51,208 nt of DNA from Labilithrix sp. GTDB taxonomy: Bacteria; Myxococcota_A; Polyangia; Polyangiales; Polyangiaceae. Numbering within the stretch: position 1 is the stretch's first letter; every line of letters starts with the position of its first letter. The position numbers and the translations under genes were made by a program. The notes beneath the pieces are model-generated. The model saw only the letters and a list, made by a program, of their open reading frames with translations. It did not search any database and was not told the DNA's origin. The stretch lies in assembly GCA_019637175.1 (NCBI GenBank), contig JAHBWD010000064.1:1-51208 (forward strand). The letters run 5' to 3'. Positions 40,750 through 48,349 of this stretch are shown in pieces.

Positions 40750-41655
40750 TCACCCGACGCGGCGCGCGACCAGGCCCATGACGTCGCCGAGGTTCAGATA
40801 GAGCGAGCGACGCGACAGCGGCGATCCCAGCTTCCGCGCGGTCGTGGTGACGGCTCCGAGCACGCCACCCGCGTGAAGATAGGCGAGGCGATCGAGCACG
40901 TAGCCCACGCGATAGTGATGTCCGAACGTGCGCACCGCCAAGAGCTCGAACCCCGCGCCGGCGACGAGGCGCCCGAGGTTCTTCCGATCGAAGAGCACGA
41001 TGTGCTGGATCGGATCGAGGTAGTGCCATCGCGCGCCCATCGCGCGGGCGACCTTGCTGCCGGCGTCGGGCGTGGAGAGGAAGAGCAGCCCGCCGGGCGC
41101 GAGTGTGCGGCGGAGCGCCTCGAGCGCCTCGGCGGGGCGCGGCACGTGCTCGATGACGTCCCACAATGTCACCGCGTCGTAGGGACCGGCGAGCTCCTTG
41201 GGGAGCGCGTAGATCGACGCAGCGTGGTTCTCGACGCCGAAGTGGTCGATACTCCACGCGACGGCGGCCTTGCTGATCTCGACGCCGCGCGCTTCGTAGC
41301 GATCGCGCGCGACGCTCAGGAAGTGACCGAAATTCGCGCCCGCGTCGAGGAGGCGCTTTCCCGCTGGCAAGTGCGACGCGACGAACGCGACCTTCTCGCG
41401 GCACGACGCGAGGTTCGTCTCGTCGAGGTAGTAGGCCTCGTTGCCGTCTTGGAGGAAGATCGGCGTCTCCGTCTCGTAGATGCTCGCGCCCGCGTCGTCG
41501 ACGACGAGCCCCTCGGGGACCCACACGAGCGCGCAGCGCCGACAGCGCCAGACGTCGCGCGCCGCCTTCGTGATCCAGTAGCGGCCGCGTTCGCCGCACG
41601 CCAGGCAGTCAACTTGCGAGCTCGACGCGCTCGAGGGAGTGCCTTCCTGGATCAC
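40750..41655 (-). CDS. SAM-dependent methyltransferase with N-terminal zinc ribbon, cassette A
   Basis: 301 residues from GTG 41655, which overlaps asnB by 47 bp. An N-terminal zinc ribbon has C17, C20, C38 and C41 (DCLACGER, WRCRRCAL). A Rossmann methyltransferase domain follows: RLLDAGANFGHFL (motif I), GVEISKAAVAW, DAVTLWDVIEHVPRP and LAPGGLLFLSTPD. The C-terminal part (about 215-301) carries the helix FGHHYRVGYVLDRLAYLHAGG. This type is common in O-antigen and capsule loci, where it methylates sugars or nucleotide-linked intermediates. It lies upstream of GT-C paralogue A, the same order as in the cassette at 44633-47097. Confidence 0.85.
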   Translation of the reverse strand: MIQEGTPSSASSSQVDCLACGERGRYWITKAARDVWRCRRCALVWVPEGLVVDDAGASIYETETPIFLQDGNEAYYLDETNLASCREKVAFVASHLPAGKRLLDAGANFGHFLSVARDRYEARGVEISKAAVAWSIDHFGVENHAASIYALPKELAGPYDAVTLWDVIEHVPRPAEALEALRRTLAPGGLLFLSTPDAGSKVARAMGARWHYLDPIQHIVLFDRKNLGRLVAGAGFELLAVRTFGHHYRVGYVLDRLAYLHAGGVLGAVTTTARKLGSPLSRRSLYLNLGDVMGLVARRVG

Positions 41656-43561
41656 GCGCGGCCGACGATAGCACGCGCGCGCGAACCCACGCGACGAGCA
41701 CGAGGAGGCCCCAGATCTCGAAGCCCAGCGGCTCGCGCCCCACGACGAAGCGGTCGCGCACGCGCGCGATCGCGCGCGCGTCGAGGAAGGGCAGATCGCC
41801 CAGCGCGCGCGGAGACAGCAGATCGTCGATGAGCGCGCGACCGTTCGGCCGATCGCGCAGCCACGCGTGGATCGGGATGCTGAAGCCTTGCTTCTTCGCC
41901 GCGCTCACGCGAGGCCCGAACGCCTCGTCGGCGAGGAGCCGGAGCAAGCGCTTCGGCTTCGCGAGGCGCGAGCGTTCGAAGCGCGACGTGGCGGCGAACG
42001 CGAGCGAGGCGAGATCGGGGTGGAGCAGCGGCGCGCGGCTCTCGAGCGAGTGCGCCATCGTCATGCGATCGACCTTCACGAGGATGTCGTTGGGGAGGTA
42101 CTCGGCGGCGTCGGCGAGCTGGAGCTCGCGCAGGCTCGGTCGCGGACGCAGGGCGTGCGCGCCGGCGACCTCGCGGATCGCGCCGCGCGCCATCTCGCGC
42201 GCGGCGTCGCTCGAGAGGAGCGAGGCAGCTTCGTCGGGCAGCCAAGCGCCGTTCCACGTGAAGTGCGCCTCGCTCGGCGGCAGCGCCGCGGCGCGGAGGA
42301 AGCGCCGGAGCTTGTAGCTCGTCGAGACCTTCGTCTCCTCTGCGCGCGCGCCCGCCGCCCTCGACGCGAGCAGCCCGCGCGCGAAGGCGCCCATTCGGCT
42401 CGTCGCCGCGGCGTGGAGCGCCGTCGCCTTGTACGTCAGATAGCCGCCGAAGAGCTCGTCGCCGCCGTCGCCGCTGACGGCGACCTTGAAGTCGCGCGCC
42501 GTGATCTGCGCGAGGCGCCACACGCACACCGCCGACGAGTCGGCGTTCGGATCGTCGGCGTGCGCGACGATCGATCGAAAGTCGTCGAGCACGTCGGGCC
42601 CGAGCGTGACGCGCGTGAGCTCGACGCCGAGGCGTGAGGCCACCCACTTCGCGTTCTCCCACTCGCTGTAGCTCGGCTCGTCGATGTCGACGCAGAACGC
42701 GCGCTCGAGCCTCCCCTGGCGCACGGCGCTCTCGGCGACGAGCGACGAGTCGATCCCGCCGGAGAGAAAGAGCGCGAGCGGCACGTCGGCGCGGAGCGCG
42801 ACGCGAACGGAGTCGTCGAGCCGCGCGCGGAGCTTGGCGAGGACGGCGCGCAGATCGCCCGCGTCGACGTCGCGATCGTCGGCCGGCGACGGCCGGTGAT
42901 AGCGGCGCTCGAACACGAGGCCGCTCGACCCGTACTTGCGAACGCTGCCCGGCGCGACGCGCGCGACGCCACGAAGGAGCGTTCGCCGTCCGGGCACGTA
43001 GTTGAGGCACAAATAGCCGCCGAGCGCCTCGAGATCGACCTCGCGCGCGTCGCCGAGGTGCGCCGCGATCGGCGCGAGCTCGGACGCGAAGAGCACCTCG
43101 CCCGCGCCCTCCCAGCAGAAGAGCGGCTTCTCTCCGAAGCGATCGCGCGCGAGGATCATGGTGCCCGCGCGGCGATCGACGAGCGCGAACGCGAACATGC
43201 CGACGAGGTGCGACGGCAGATCGTCGCCCCAGGCGTCGTAGCCGTGGAGGAGCACCTCGGTGTCGGACGACGTTCGGAACGCGTAGCCTCGCGCGCGGAG
43301 CTCTTCGCGCAGCTCGACGTAGTTGTAGATTTCGCCGTTGAACGCGACGACGAGGCGTCCGTCGGGCGTGGCCATCGGCTGCCGTCCGGCGTCGGATAGA
43401 TCGATGATCGCGAGGCGGCGGTGACCGAGGAAGAACGGGCCGTCGGACCAATACGCGCCGCCGTCGGGTCCGCGATGACGGAGGAGCGAGACGCGCGCCG
43501 CGAGCGCCTCCACGTCGGGAGCGGCCGCGCTCCATGCGAAGCGGCCGAAGACGCCGCACAT
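41609..43561 (-). CDS. asnB: Glutamine-hydrolysing asparagine synthetase
   Basis: 650 residues from ATG 43561. Class II glutaminase: the N-terminal nucleophile C2 (MCGVFGRFAW), RHRGPDGGAYW, FNGEIYNYVELR and TSSDTEVLLHGYD. The synthetase domain starts near residue 250 with the pyrophosphate loop FLSGGIDSSLVAE, then VSGDGGDELFGGY and YLPNDILVKVDRMTMAHSLESRAPLLHP. It makes asparagine from aspartate with glutamine and ATP. In surface-glycan loci such paralogues often amidate sugar acids instead of serving free asparagine supply. The start lies 1 bp after the stop of the upstream GT2, and the end overlaps the methyltransferase, so all three form one operon. Confidence 0.95.
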   Translation of the reverse strand: MCGVFGRFAWSAAAPDVEALAARVSLLRHRGPDGGAYWSDGPFFLGHRRLAIIDLSDAGRQPMATPDGRLVVAFNGEIYNYVELREELRARGYAFRTSSDTEVLLHGYDAWGDDLPSHLVGMFAFALVDRRAGTMILARDRFGEKPLFCWEGAGEVLFASELAPIAAHLGDAREVDLEALGGYLCLNYVPGRRTLLRGVARVAPGSVRKYGSSGLVFERRYHRPSPADDRDVDAGDLRAVLAKLRARLDDSVRVALRADVPLALFLSGGIDSSLVAESAVRQGRLERAFCVDIDEPSYSEWENAKWVASRLGVELTRVTLGPDVLDDFRSIVAHADDPNADSSAVCVWRLAQITARDFKVAVSGDGGDELFGGYLTYKATALHAAATSRMGAFARGLLASRAAGARAEETKVSTSYKLRRFLRAAALPPSEAHFTWNGAWLPDEAASLLSSDAAREMARGAIREVAGAHALRPRPSLRELQLADAAEYLPNDILVKVDRMTMAHSLESRAPLLHPDLASLAFAATSRFERSRLAKPKRLLRLLADEAFGPRVSAAKKQGFSIPIHAWLRDRPNGRALIDDLLSPRALGDLPFLDARAIARVRDRFVVGREPLGFEIWGLLVLVAWVRARVLSSAARDPGRHSLERVELAS

Positions 43562-43562
43562 C

Positions 43563-44558
43563 CTATGCGGCCTCGGCCTTCGCCGCGTCGTGGCGCCGCC
43601 GGATCTTGTACGGCGAGTGCTGCGCGCCGCGCGATCGCTGGAAGTAGATGCGCGCGAGGACCTCGCCGATGACGCCCGTCATCAAGAACTGCGTGGCCGT
43701 CATGACGAGGAGCACCGCGAGGTAGATCCAGCCGGTGCGCTGGTACACGACCGGCGTTCCGTAGAGGACCGACATGCTCCCGAGCACCGCCGCGATCCCG
43801 CCGGCGAAGAGGAAGAGGAGCAGCGCCGCCCCGCCGAACGCGCGGATCGGTCGATCGAAGTAGCGGACGTAGAAGTAGAGGAAGAAGAGGTCGAGCCACA
43901 CGTTGACGACGCGCCCGAGCCCGTAGTTCGACTGCCCCGTCGGCCGCTCGATGTTCTCGATCACGACCTCGTCGATGTGCGCGCCCGCGATGCGCGCGAA
44001 GACCGGGACGAAGCGGTGGTTCTCGCCGAGCAAGCTGAAGTCGTTGACGATCTCGCGGCGGTAGGCGCGGAAGGTCGTGCCGATGTCGTGGATGTCGAGC
44101 CCGCTGATCCGGCGGATCATCCAGTTGGCCGCGCGCGACGGCCAGCGGCGAATGATCCCTTCGCGACGCTTCTGGCGCCACCCGCAGACGACGTCGGAGC
44201 CCGCCTCGATGCGCTCGAGGAACTTGGGGATGTCTTCGGGGAAGTGCTGGAGATCGGCGTCCATCGTGAGCACGATCTCGCCGCGCGTCTCGTCGAGCCC
44301 GGCCTGGAGCGCCGCCGTTTGACCGTAGTTGCGTCGCAGCTCGACGACCTGGAGCCGCGGCTCCTTGGCGATGAGGCCCTTGGCGACCTCGAGACTGTCG
44401 TCTTTGCTGCCGTCGTCGACGAAGACGAACTCCCAGCGATAGGCGGAGAGCTCGGCGGTGACCTTGACGAGCCGCTCGAGCAGCTCAGGCAGGACCTCGC
44501 GCTCGTTGTAGACGGGGATCGCGACGCTCACGAGGGGCTTCGGCGACTCCACGCGCAC
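43563..44558 (-). CDS. Polyprenyl-phosphate glycosyltransferase (family 2, ArnC/GtrB-like)
   Basis: About 331 residues if GTG 44558 is used. A TTG at 44588 would add ten, and neither has a ribosome site. GT-A domain: LVSVAIPVYNEREVLPEL, FVFVDDGSKDDSLEVA, RNYGQTAALQAGLDETRG and the metal-binding MDADLQHFPEDIP. Acceptor part: GTTFRAYRREIV and ERPTGQSNYGLGRVVNV. Two C-terminal helices (AALLLFLFAGGIAAVLG and WIYLAVLLVMTATQFLMTGVIGEVLARIYF) anchor it in the inner membrane. It would load a sugar on undecaprenyl phosphate, producing the donor for the GT-C enzymes around it. First gene of the asnB-methyltransferase operon. Confidence 0.92.
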   Translation of the reverse strand: MRVESPKPLVSVAIPVYNEREVLPELLERLVKVTAELSAYRWEFVFVDDGSKDDSLEVAKGLIAKEPRLQVVELRRNYGQTAALQAGLDETRGEIVLTMDADLQHFPEDIPKFLERIEAGSDVVCGWRQKRREGIIRRWPSRAANWMIRRISGLDIHDIGTTFRAYRREIVNDFSLLGENHRFVPVFARIAGAHIDEVVIENIERPTGQSNYGLGRVVNVWLDLFFLYFYVRYFDRPIRAFGGAALLLFLFAGGIAAVLGSMSVLYGTPVVYQRTGWIYLAVLLVMTATQFLMTGVIGEVLARIYFQRSRGAQHSPYKIRRRHDAAKAEAA

Positions 44559-44617
44559 GGTTTTCCGGTAGACGTGCGTGAAAGTCAAGGAGGCCTGCGC
44601 GCGCGCGGCCGACGAGG

Positions 44618-44623
44618 TAATGT
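44618..44623 (+). promoter_or_regulatory. -10-like hexamer TAATGT, near-leaderless position
   Basis: TAATGT (five of six matches to TATAAT with one internal change and final T kept) lies 9 nt before ATG 44633. No ribosome site is seen. Confidence 0.4.
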
Positions 44624-44632
44624 CGTCGGCCG

Positions 44633-45559
44633 ATGACTTCGTTTGCTCTGCCGGACTGGGTCAAGTGCCCAGCCTGCCACGGGATCCTCGAGGGCGGCGC
44701 CGACGTGCGCACGTCGCCGGGCCTCGGCTGCGCGTCGTGCGGCGCGCGCTACGACGTGAACGACGGGATCCCGATCTTGCTCGACGCAGAGACGCGCCGA
44801 TCGGCCGAGGAGCACGCGGCGAAGGAAGACTTCGCGACCTATCACGCGGCGCGACACGCGGCGCCCGCGAACGTCCAGTACTACGACTACTGGTGCGCCG
44901 ATCTCTTGCGGCGGATCCCGCGGCGCCCGTATCGACGCGTCGTCGAGCTCATGGCCGGAGGCGCCGAGATGGGTCGCCGCGTGCGCGACGTGCCGAAGCC
45001 GATCGTCGCCATCGACATCAACCACGCGCTCTTGGCGTTGAGCCGCGACGAGGTCGCGCCGGATGTCATGCCGCTGTGCGCTTCCGCGGAGCGCCTGCCG
45101 TTCGAGGACGGCGCGATCGATCTCGTCCTCATCCAGGGCGGGCTGCACCACGTGCGGCGGAACGTGGCGGCGGTGGTGCGCGAGATCGCGCGCTGCATGG
45201 CGCCGGGCGCCGTGCTCGTCGGATCGGAGCCGCGCAACGATCACGCGTTCAATCGCGCGTTCCGGCGCGTCTTCTACAACCTCCACCCGACGCACGACGC
45301 CGAGGAGGAAGACGGCTTCACCCGGCGCGAGATGAAGGCGCTCTGCGCCGACGCGGGGCTCGAGCTCAGGGCTTACGATCCGTTCGCGTACCTCGGCTAC
45401 ATGCTGATCGGGAACACGGATCTCATCCCGCTCCTCGCCCGCATGGAGACGAACGCGATCTCGTCGGCGCTCATCAACCTCGATCGCGTCTGCGCGCGAA
45501 CGCCGGCGCTCCGCGGGATGGGCTGGGCCTCGCAGATCGTGATCGAGAAGCCCGCCTGA
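44633..45559 (+). CDS. SAM-dependent methyltransferase with N-terminal zinc ribbon, cassette B
   Basis: 308 residues from ATG 44633. The zinc ribbon has C12, C15, C33 and C36 (VKCPACHGIL, LGCASCGARYDV), Trm112-like. Methyltransferase domain: RRVVELMAGGAEMGRRV as motif I, VAIDINHALL, LPFEDGAIDLVLIQGGLHHV and MAPGAVLVGSEPRNDH. The glycine-rich loop ends in AGGAEMG rather than the usual GxGxG. It lies 2 bp before GT-C paralogue B in a clear two-gene operon. Substrate unknown, probably a glycan or a lipid-linked sugar. Divergent from the GT2 at 43563. Confidence 0.85.
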   Translation: MTSFALPDWVKCPACHGILEGGADVRTSPGLGCASCGARYDVNDGIPILLDAETRRSAEEHAAKEDFATYHAARHAAPANVQYYDYWCADLLRRIPRRPYRRVVELMAGGAEMGRRVRDVPKPIVAIDINHALLALSRDEVAPDVMPLCASAERLPFEDGAIDLVLIQGGLHHVRRNVAAVVREIARCMAPGAVLVGSEPRNDHAFNRAFRRVFYNLHPTHDAEEEDGFTRREMKALCADAGLELRAYDPFAYLGYMLIGNTDLIPLLARMETNAISSALINLDRVCARTPALRGMGWASQIVIEKPA

Positions 45560-45561
45560 CG

Positions 45562-47097
45562 ATGGACGGGCTCGACGGCGCCATCTTCCGGCTTCGCGCC
45601 GCGCTGCGCCGCGTCGCGCACGGGCGCAACGTCTTCGTGCTGCTCGCGGCGCTGGTGTTGATCCCCGTGTGGCAGGGTCGCTTCGTCGTCGAGGGCGCGC
45701 AGATCCCCGAGACGCACCTCAACTACGCCGGCACCGGCATCCACGACGAGCCGCGCTTCTTCTTCTTTCTCAATCGGCTCGGCCTCTATCCGCTGAAGAC
45801 GACGCTCCCGATCACGACCGGGACGACCGCGGAGGCGCGTCGCTTGCTGAAGCAAGGCCACGCGCTCCTCGTCGACGAGTACGTCACGTTTCGATCGGGC
45901 GATCGCGGTCGCACGTATCTCTACTACGCGGACGCGTGGCTCGAGGGCCGCGTCGTGTATCCGCGCCTGATCTGGGCGAACGCGCTCGGCTTCTGGCTCG
46001 CGCTCTCGCTGCTCTTCACCGCGTTCTGGTGGATACGCATGCCGCTCGTCGGCGTCGTCGCGGTGTTGCTCCTCGGTTCGAATCCGTTTCAGCTCTACAC
46101 GACGTATCTCCAAGAGAACGTCTTCGGGTGGCCGATCACCGCGGCGCTGCTGCTCCTCGCGCTGCACCTGCCGTGGATGGTCGAACGGCCGAAGCAGACG
46201 CGGCTCACCTGGCTCCTGCCGATCGCCGCGGCGCTCCTTCTCGCGACCATCCGGACGATCCGATCCGAGGCCTCGATCATGGCGCTGTCGGCGATCGTGG
46301 TCTACCTCACGCTGGGGCGCGCGACGTGGAAGAAGCGCCTCGTCTTGGCGCTCATGTTCGTGGTGAGCTTCTCGCTCGCGACGCGCGCATATACGGCGTT
46401 CTTCCTGCGCAAGTTCGACAAGGCCCACGCCGTGATGGTCGCGAACGGCGGCACGCCTTACACGGGGCCGCTCCCCGTCTATCACGAGGTCTGGCACCCG
46501 CTCTTCTGCGGGCTCGGCGACTTCGACACCAAGTACGGCTACACGTGGGACGATCGCGTCGCGTACACGTACGCGCTGCCAATCCTCCGCGCCGAGCACG
46601 GCCTGAAGTACACGTGGGATCCGTCGAAGTACACCTTCGAAGAGTCGTACGACGGCCTCGGCAAGTACCCGATCTTCTTCTCCGAGGCGCCGCACTACCA
46701 CGACGTCATCCGCGACAAGGTCGTGGGCGACATCCGCCGCGATCCGCTCTGGTACCTCGACATCCTTCGCAAGCGCGCGCGCCGCGTGCTCACCGAGACG
46801 ACGCCGCTCGCGCTCGAAGGCTTCGGCAAGCGCGTGCACTTCTCGAGCGAGATGCTGGGGATCGGCTGCGTTCCGCTGGCGCTCTTCCTCGTGCTGACGC
46901 GGAGGTGGGCGCAGCTCAAGATGCTCGTCTTCACGCTGCCGCTGTCGGCGCCGGCGTTCCTCGTCTACTCCGACAAGGGCATGACGTACTACGGCACGTA
47001 TCACCTCTTCGGCGCCGCGATCTTCGCGACGCTGCTCGTGGGAGGTCTGCGGCGCGGGCGCGTGCGCGGGCCCGGCGGGCGCCTCGTTCACGAGTGA
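45562..47097 (+). CDS. Polytopic GT-C-type membrane protein, paralogue B
   Basis: 511 residues from ATG 45562, 2 bp after the methyltransferase stop. About nine helices, the first at about 24-40 (NVFVLLAALVLIPVWQG). Conserved blocks shared with 39192-40709: NRLGLYPLKTTLPI, GDRGRTYLYYADAWLEG, LLFTAFWWIRMP, LLLGSNPFQLY, QENVFGWPIT, HPLFCGLGDFDTKYGYTWDD, RDKVVGDIRRDPLWYLDILRKR and RVLTETTPL. The shared blocks lie in outer loops and probably hold the active site. No match to a named enzyme comes to mind. It converges with the GT2 at 47099 with one base between. Confidence 0.78.
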   Translation: MDGLDGAIFRLRAALRRVAHGRNVFVLLAALVLIPVWQGRFVVEGAQIPETHLNYAGTGIHDEPRFFFFLNRLGLYPLKTTLPITTGTTAEARRLLKQGHALLVDEYVTFRSGDRGRTYLYYADAWLEGRVVYPRLIWANALGFWLALSLLFTAFWWIRMPLVGVVAVLLLGSNPFQLYTTYLQENVFGWPITAALLLLALHLPWMVERPKQTRLTWLLPIAAALLLATIRTIRSEASIMALSAIVVYLTLGRATWKKRLVLALMFVVSFSLATRAYTAFFLRKFDKAHAVMVANGGTPYTGPLPVYHEVWHPLFCGLGDFDTKYGYTWDDRVAYTYALPILRAEHGLKYTWDPSKYTFEESYDGLGKYPIFFSEAPHYHDVIRDKVVGDIRRDPLWYLDILRKRARRVLTETTPLALEGFGKRVHFSSEMLGIGCVPLALFLVLTRRWAQLKMLVFTLPLSAPAFLVYSDKGMTYYGTYHLFGAAIFATLLVGGLRRGRVRGPGGRLVHE

Positions 47098-47098
47098 T

Positions 47099-47812
47099 TC
47101 ACGAGGTCCGATCGATGAGGCGCCGGAGCGCGACGAGCTGCTTCATGTTCGCCTGGATCGTCCGGAGGTTGTTCACCTTCGACTGCCCGTGCGTGCGCGG
47201 GCGGAGCGTCGTCGGCAGGCTCTTCATGCGATAGCCGGCGCGCGACGCGCGGATGAGGAGCTCCATCACGATCGCCCAGCCGCGACCGCGCGAGACCAGC
47301 GGGACCTCCTCGAGCACGCGCCGCTTCACCATGAAGATCCCCTGAAAGCGCGGCAGCGGCCCGAGCAGCGCGCGATAGAGGATCCGCTCGATCGCCGAGA
47401 GCGTCTTGCCCACGAAGTCACCGCGCGCGGGCAGGTACCCGAGCACCATGTCGTGCGTCGTCGTGTGCGGGTAGAGGATGTCGACCGTCGACGCAGGGAA
47501 CTGCGCGTCGGCCGGGAAGAACGTCACGACGTCGCCGCGCGCCTGATCGAACCCCGTTCGATAGACGGCGCCTAGGCCGCTGTTCTCGGCGTGGTGAACG
47601 ACGCGGATCGCGGGATCTTCGGCGGCCTTGGCGTCGATCTTCTCGCTCGTGCCGTCGGTGCTGCCGTCGTCGATGAGGAGGATCTCCCAGGTCACGCCGA
47701 GCGCGCGCAACGTCGAGAGCATCTCGTCGACGAACGACGCGACGGTCTCCACTTCGTCCCACGCGAAGATGCAGACGGAGAGCGCAGGTCGAGCGCCGTT
47801 CTCTCCGCTCAC
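47099..47812 (-). CDS. Family-2 glycosyltransferase (DPM1-like, no membrane anchor)
   Basis: 237 residues from GTG 47812, whose GTGA overlaps the stop of the acyltransferase by 4 bp. GT-A domain: LSVCIFAWDEVETVASFVDE, ILLIDDGSTDGTSEK, NSGLGAVYRTGFDQARGD and FFPADAQFPAST with the metal-binding ADAQ. The C-terminal part has RVLEEVPLVSRGRGW, RASRAGYRMKSLPTTLRPRTHGQSKV and a short basic helix, without the membrane segments of ArnC. It probably makes a polyprenyl-phosphate sugar or adds a sugar to a lipid carrier. Transcribed with the acyltransferase. Confidence 0.88.
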   Translation of the reverse strand: MSGENGARPALSVCIFAWDEVETVASFVDEMLSTLRALGVTWEILLIDDGSTDGTSEKIDAKAAEDPAIRVVHHAENSGLGAVYRTGFDQARGDVVTFFPADAQFPASTVDILYPHTTTHDMVLGYLPARGDFVGKTLSAIERILYRALLGPLPRFQGIFMVKRRVLEEVPLVSRGRGWAIVMELLIRASRAGYRMKSLPTTLRPRTHGQSKVNNLRTIQANMKQLVALRRLIDRTS

Positions 47813-48324
47813 GGCGCGTTCCGATGGCGCATGACCTTCGCGGGCACGCCGCTCGCGATCGCGAAGTCGGGCACGCTCGCGGTCACGACCGCGCCGGCGC
47901 CGATCTGCGCGCCCTTGCCGATCGTCACGCCGGGCAGGATGATCGATCCGACGCCGAGATCGGCGCCGTCGCCGATCGTGACGGGCGCGAAGTCGACCGG
48001 CGCGTGGAGGATGGGCTTCGACACGTCGTCGAGCTGGTGCGACGACGTCAGGATCTTCACGCACGGGCCGATGCCCACGTTCTCTCCAATGGTGATGCCG
48101 CCGGCGCTGTGAAAAAAGCACATCTGGCCGATCCACGTGCCGCGCCCGATGATCATGCGGTTCTTGAAGTAGCCCTTCAGGATCGCGCGGTGGCCGACGT
48201 AGACGTCGTCGCCGATCTCGACGTTCTCGGGGTGGAAGATCAAGACGCCGTCTTCGAACACGACGCCGGTGCCGAGGCGCGCGAGATCGCCGGGAGAGAA
48301 GAGGCCGGTTCCGTGGCTCCTCAT
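47809..48324 (-). CDS. Left-handed beta-helix (hexapeptide) acyltransferase
   Basis: 171 residues from ATG 48324. Hexapeptide repeats run through the protein: IGDDVYVGHRAIL, IIGRGTWIGQMCFFH, ITIGENVGIGPCVKIL, VTIGDGADLGVGSIILPGVTIGKGAQIGAGAVVTASV, with the end ASGVPAKVMRHR. The catalytic histidine is most likely in ILTSSHQLDD. This is the WbbJ/NodL/maltose-acetyltransferase type, which acetylates sugars with acetyl-CoA. In this context it probably O-acetylates a glycan sugar. The start has TAGGAT 8 nt upstream. Confidence 0.9.
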   Translation of the reverse strand: MRSHGTGLFSPGDLARLGTGVVFEDGVLIFHPENVEIGDDVYVGHRAILKGYFKNRMIIGRGTWIGQMCFFHSAGGITIGENVGIGPCVKILTSSHQLDDVSKPILHAPVDFAPVTIGDGADLGVGSIILPGVTIGKGAQIGAGAVVTASVPDFAIASGVPAKVMRHRNAP

Positions 48325-48332
48325 CGCCTGCG

Positions 48333-48338
48333 ATCCTA
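48333..48338 (-). promoter_or_regulatory. -10-like hexamer TAGGAT, leaderless position
   Basis: On the reverse strand TAGGAT lies 8 nt before the ATG of the acyltransferase at 48324. It falls in the 25-bp gap after the GT-C gene at 48350, so this two-gene unit could be transcribed separately. Confidence 0.4.
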
Positions 48339-48349
48339 CTTTCGAACCG

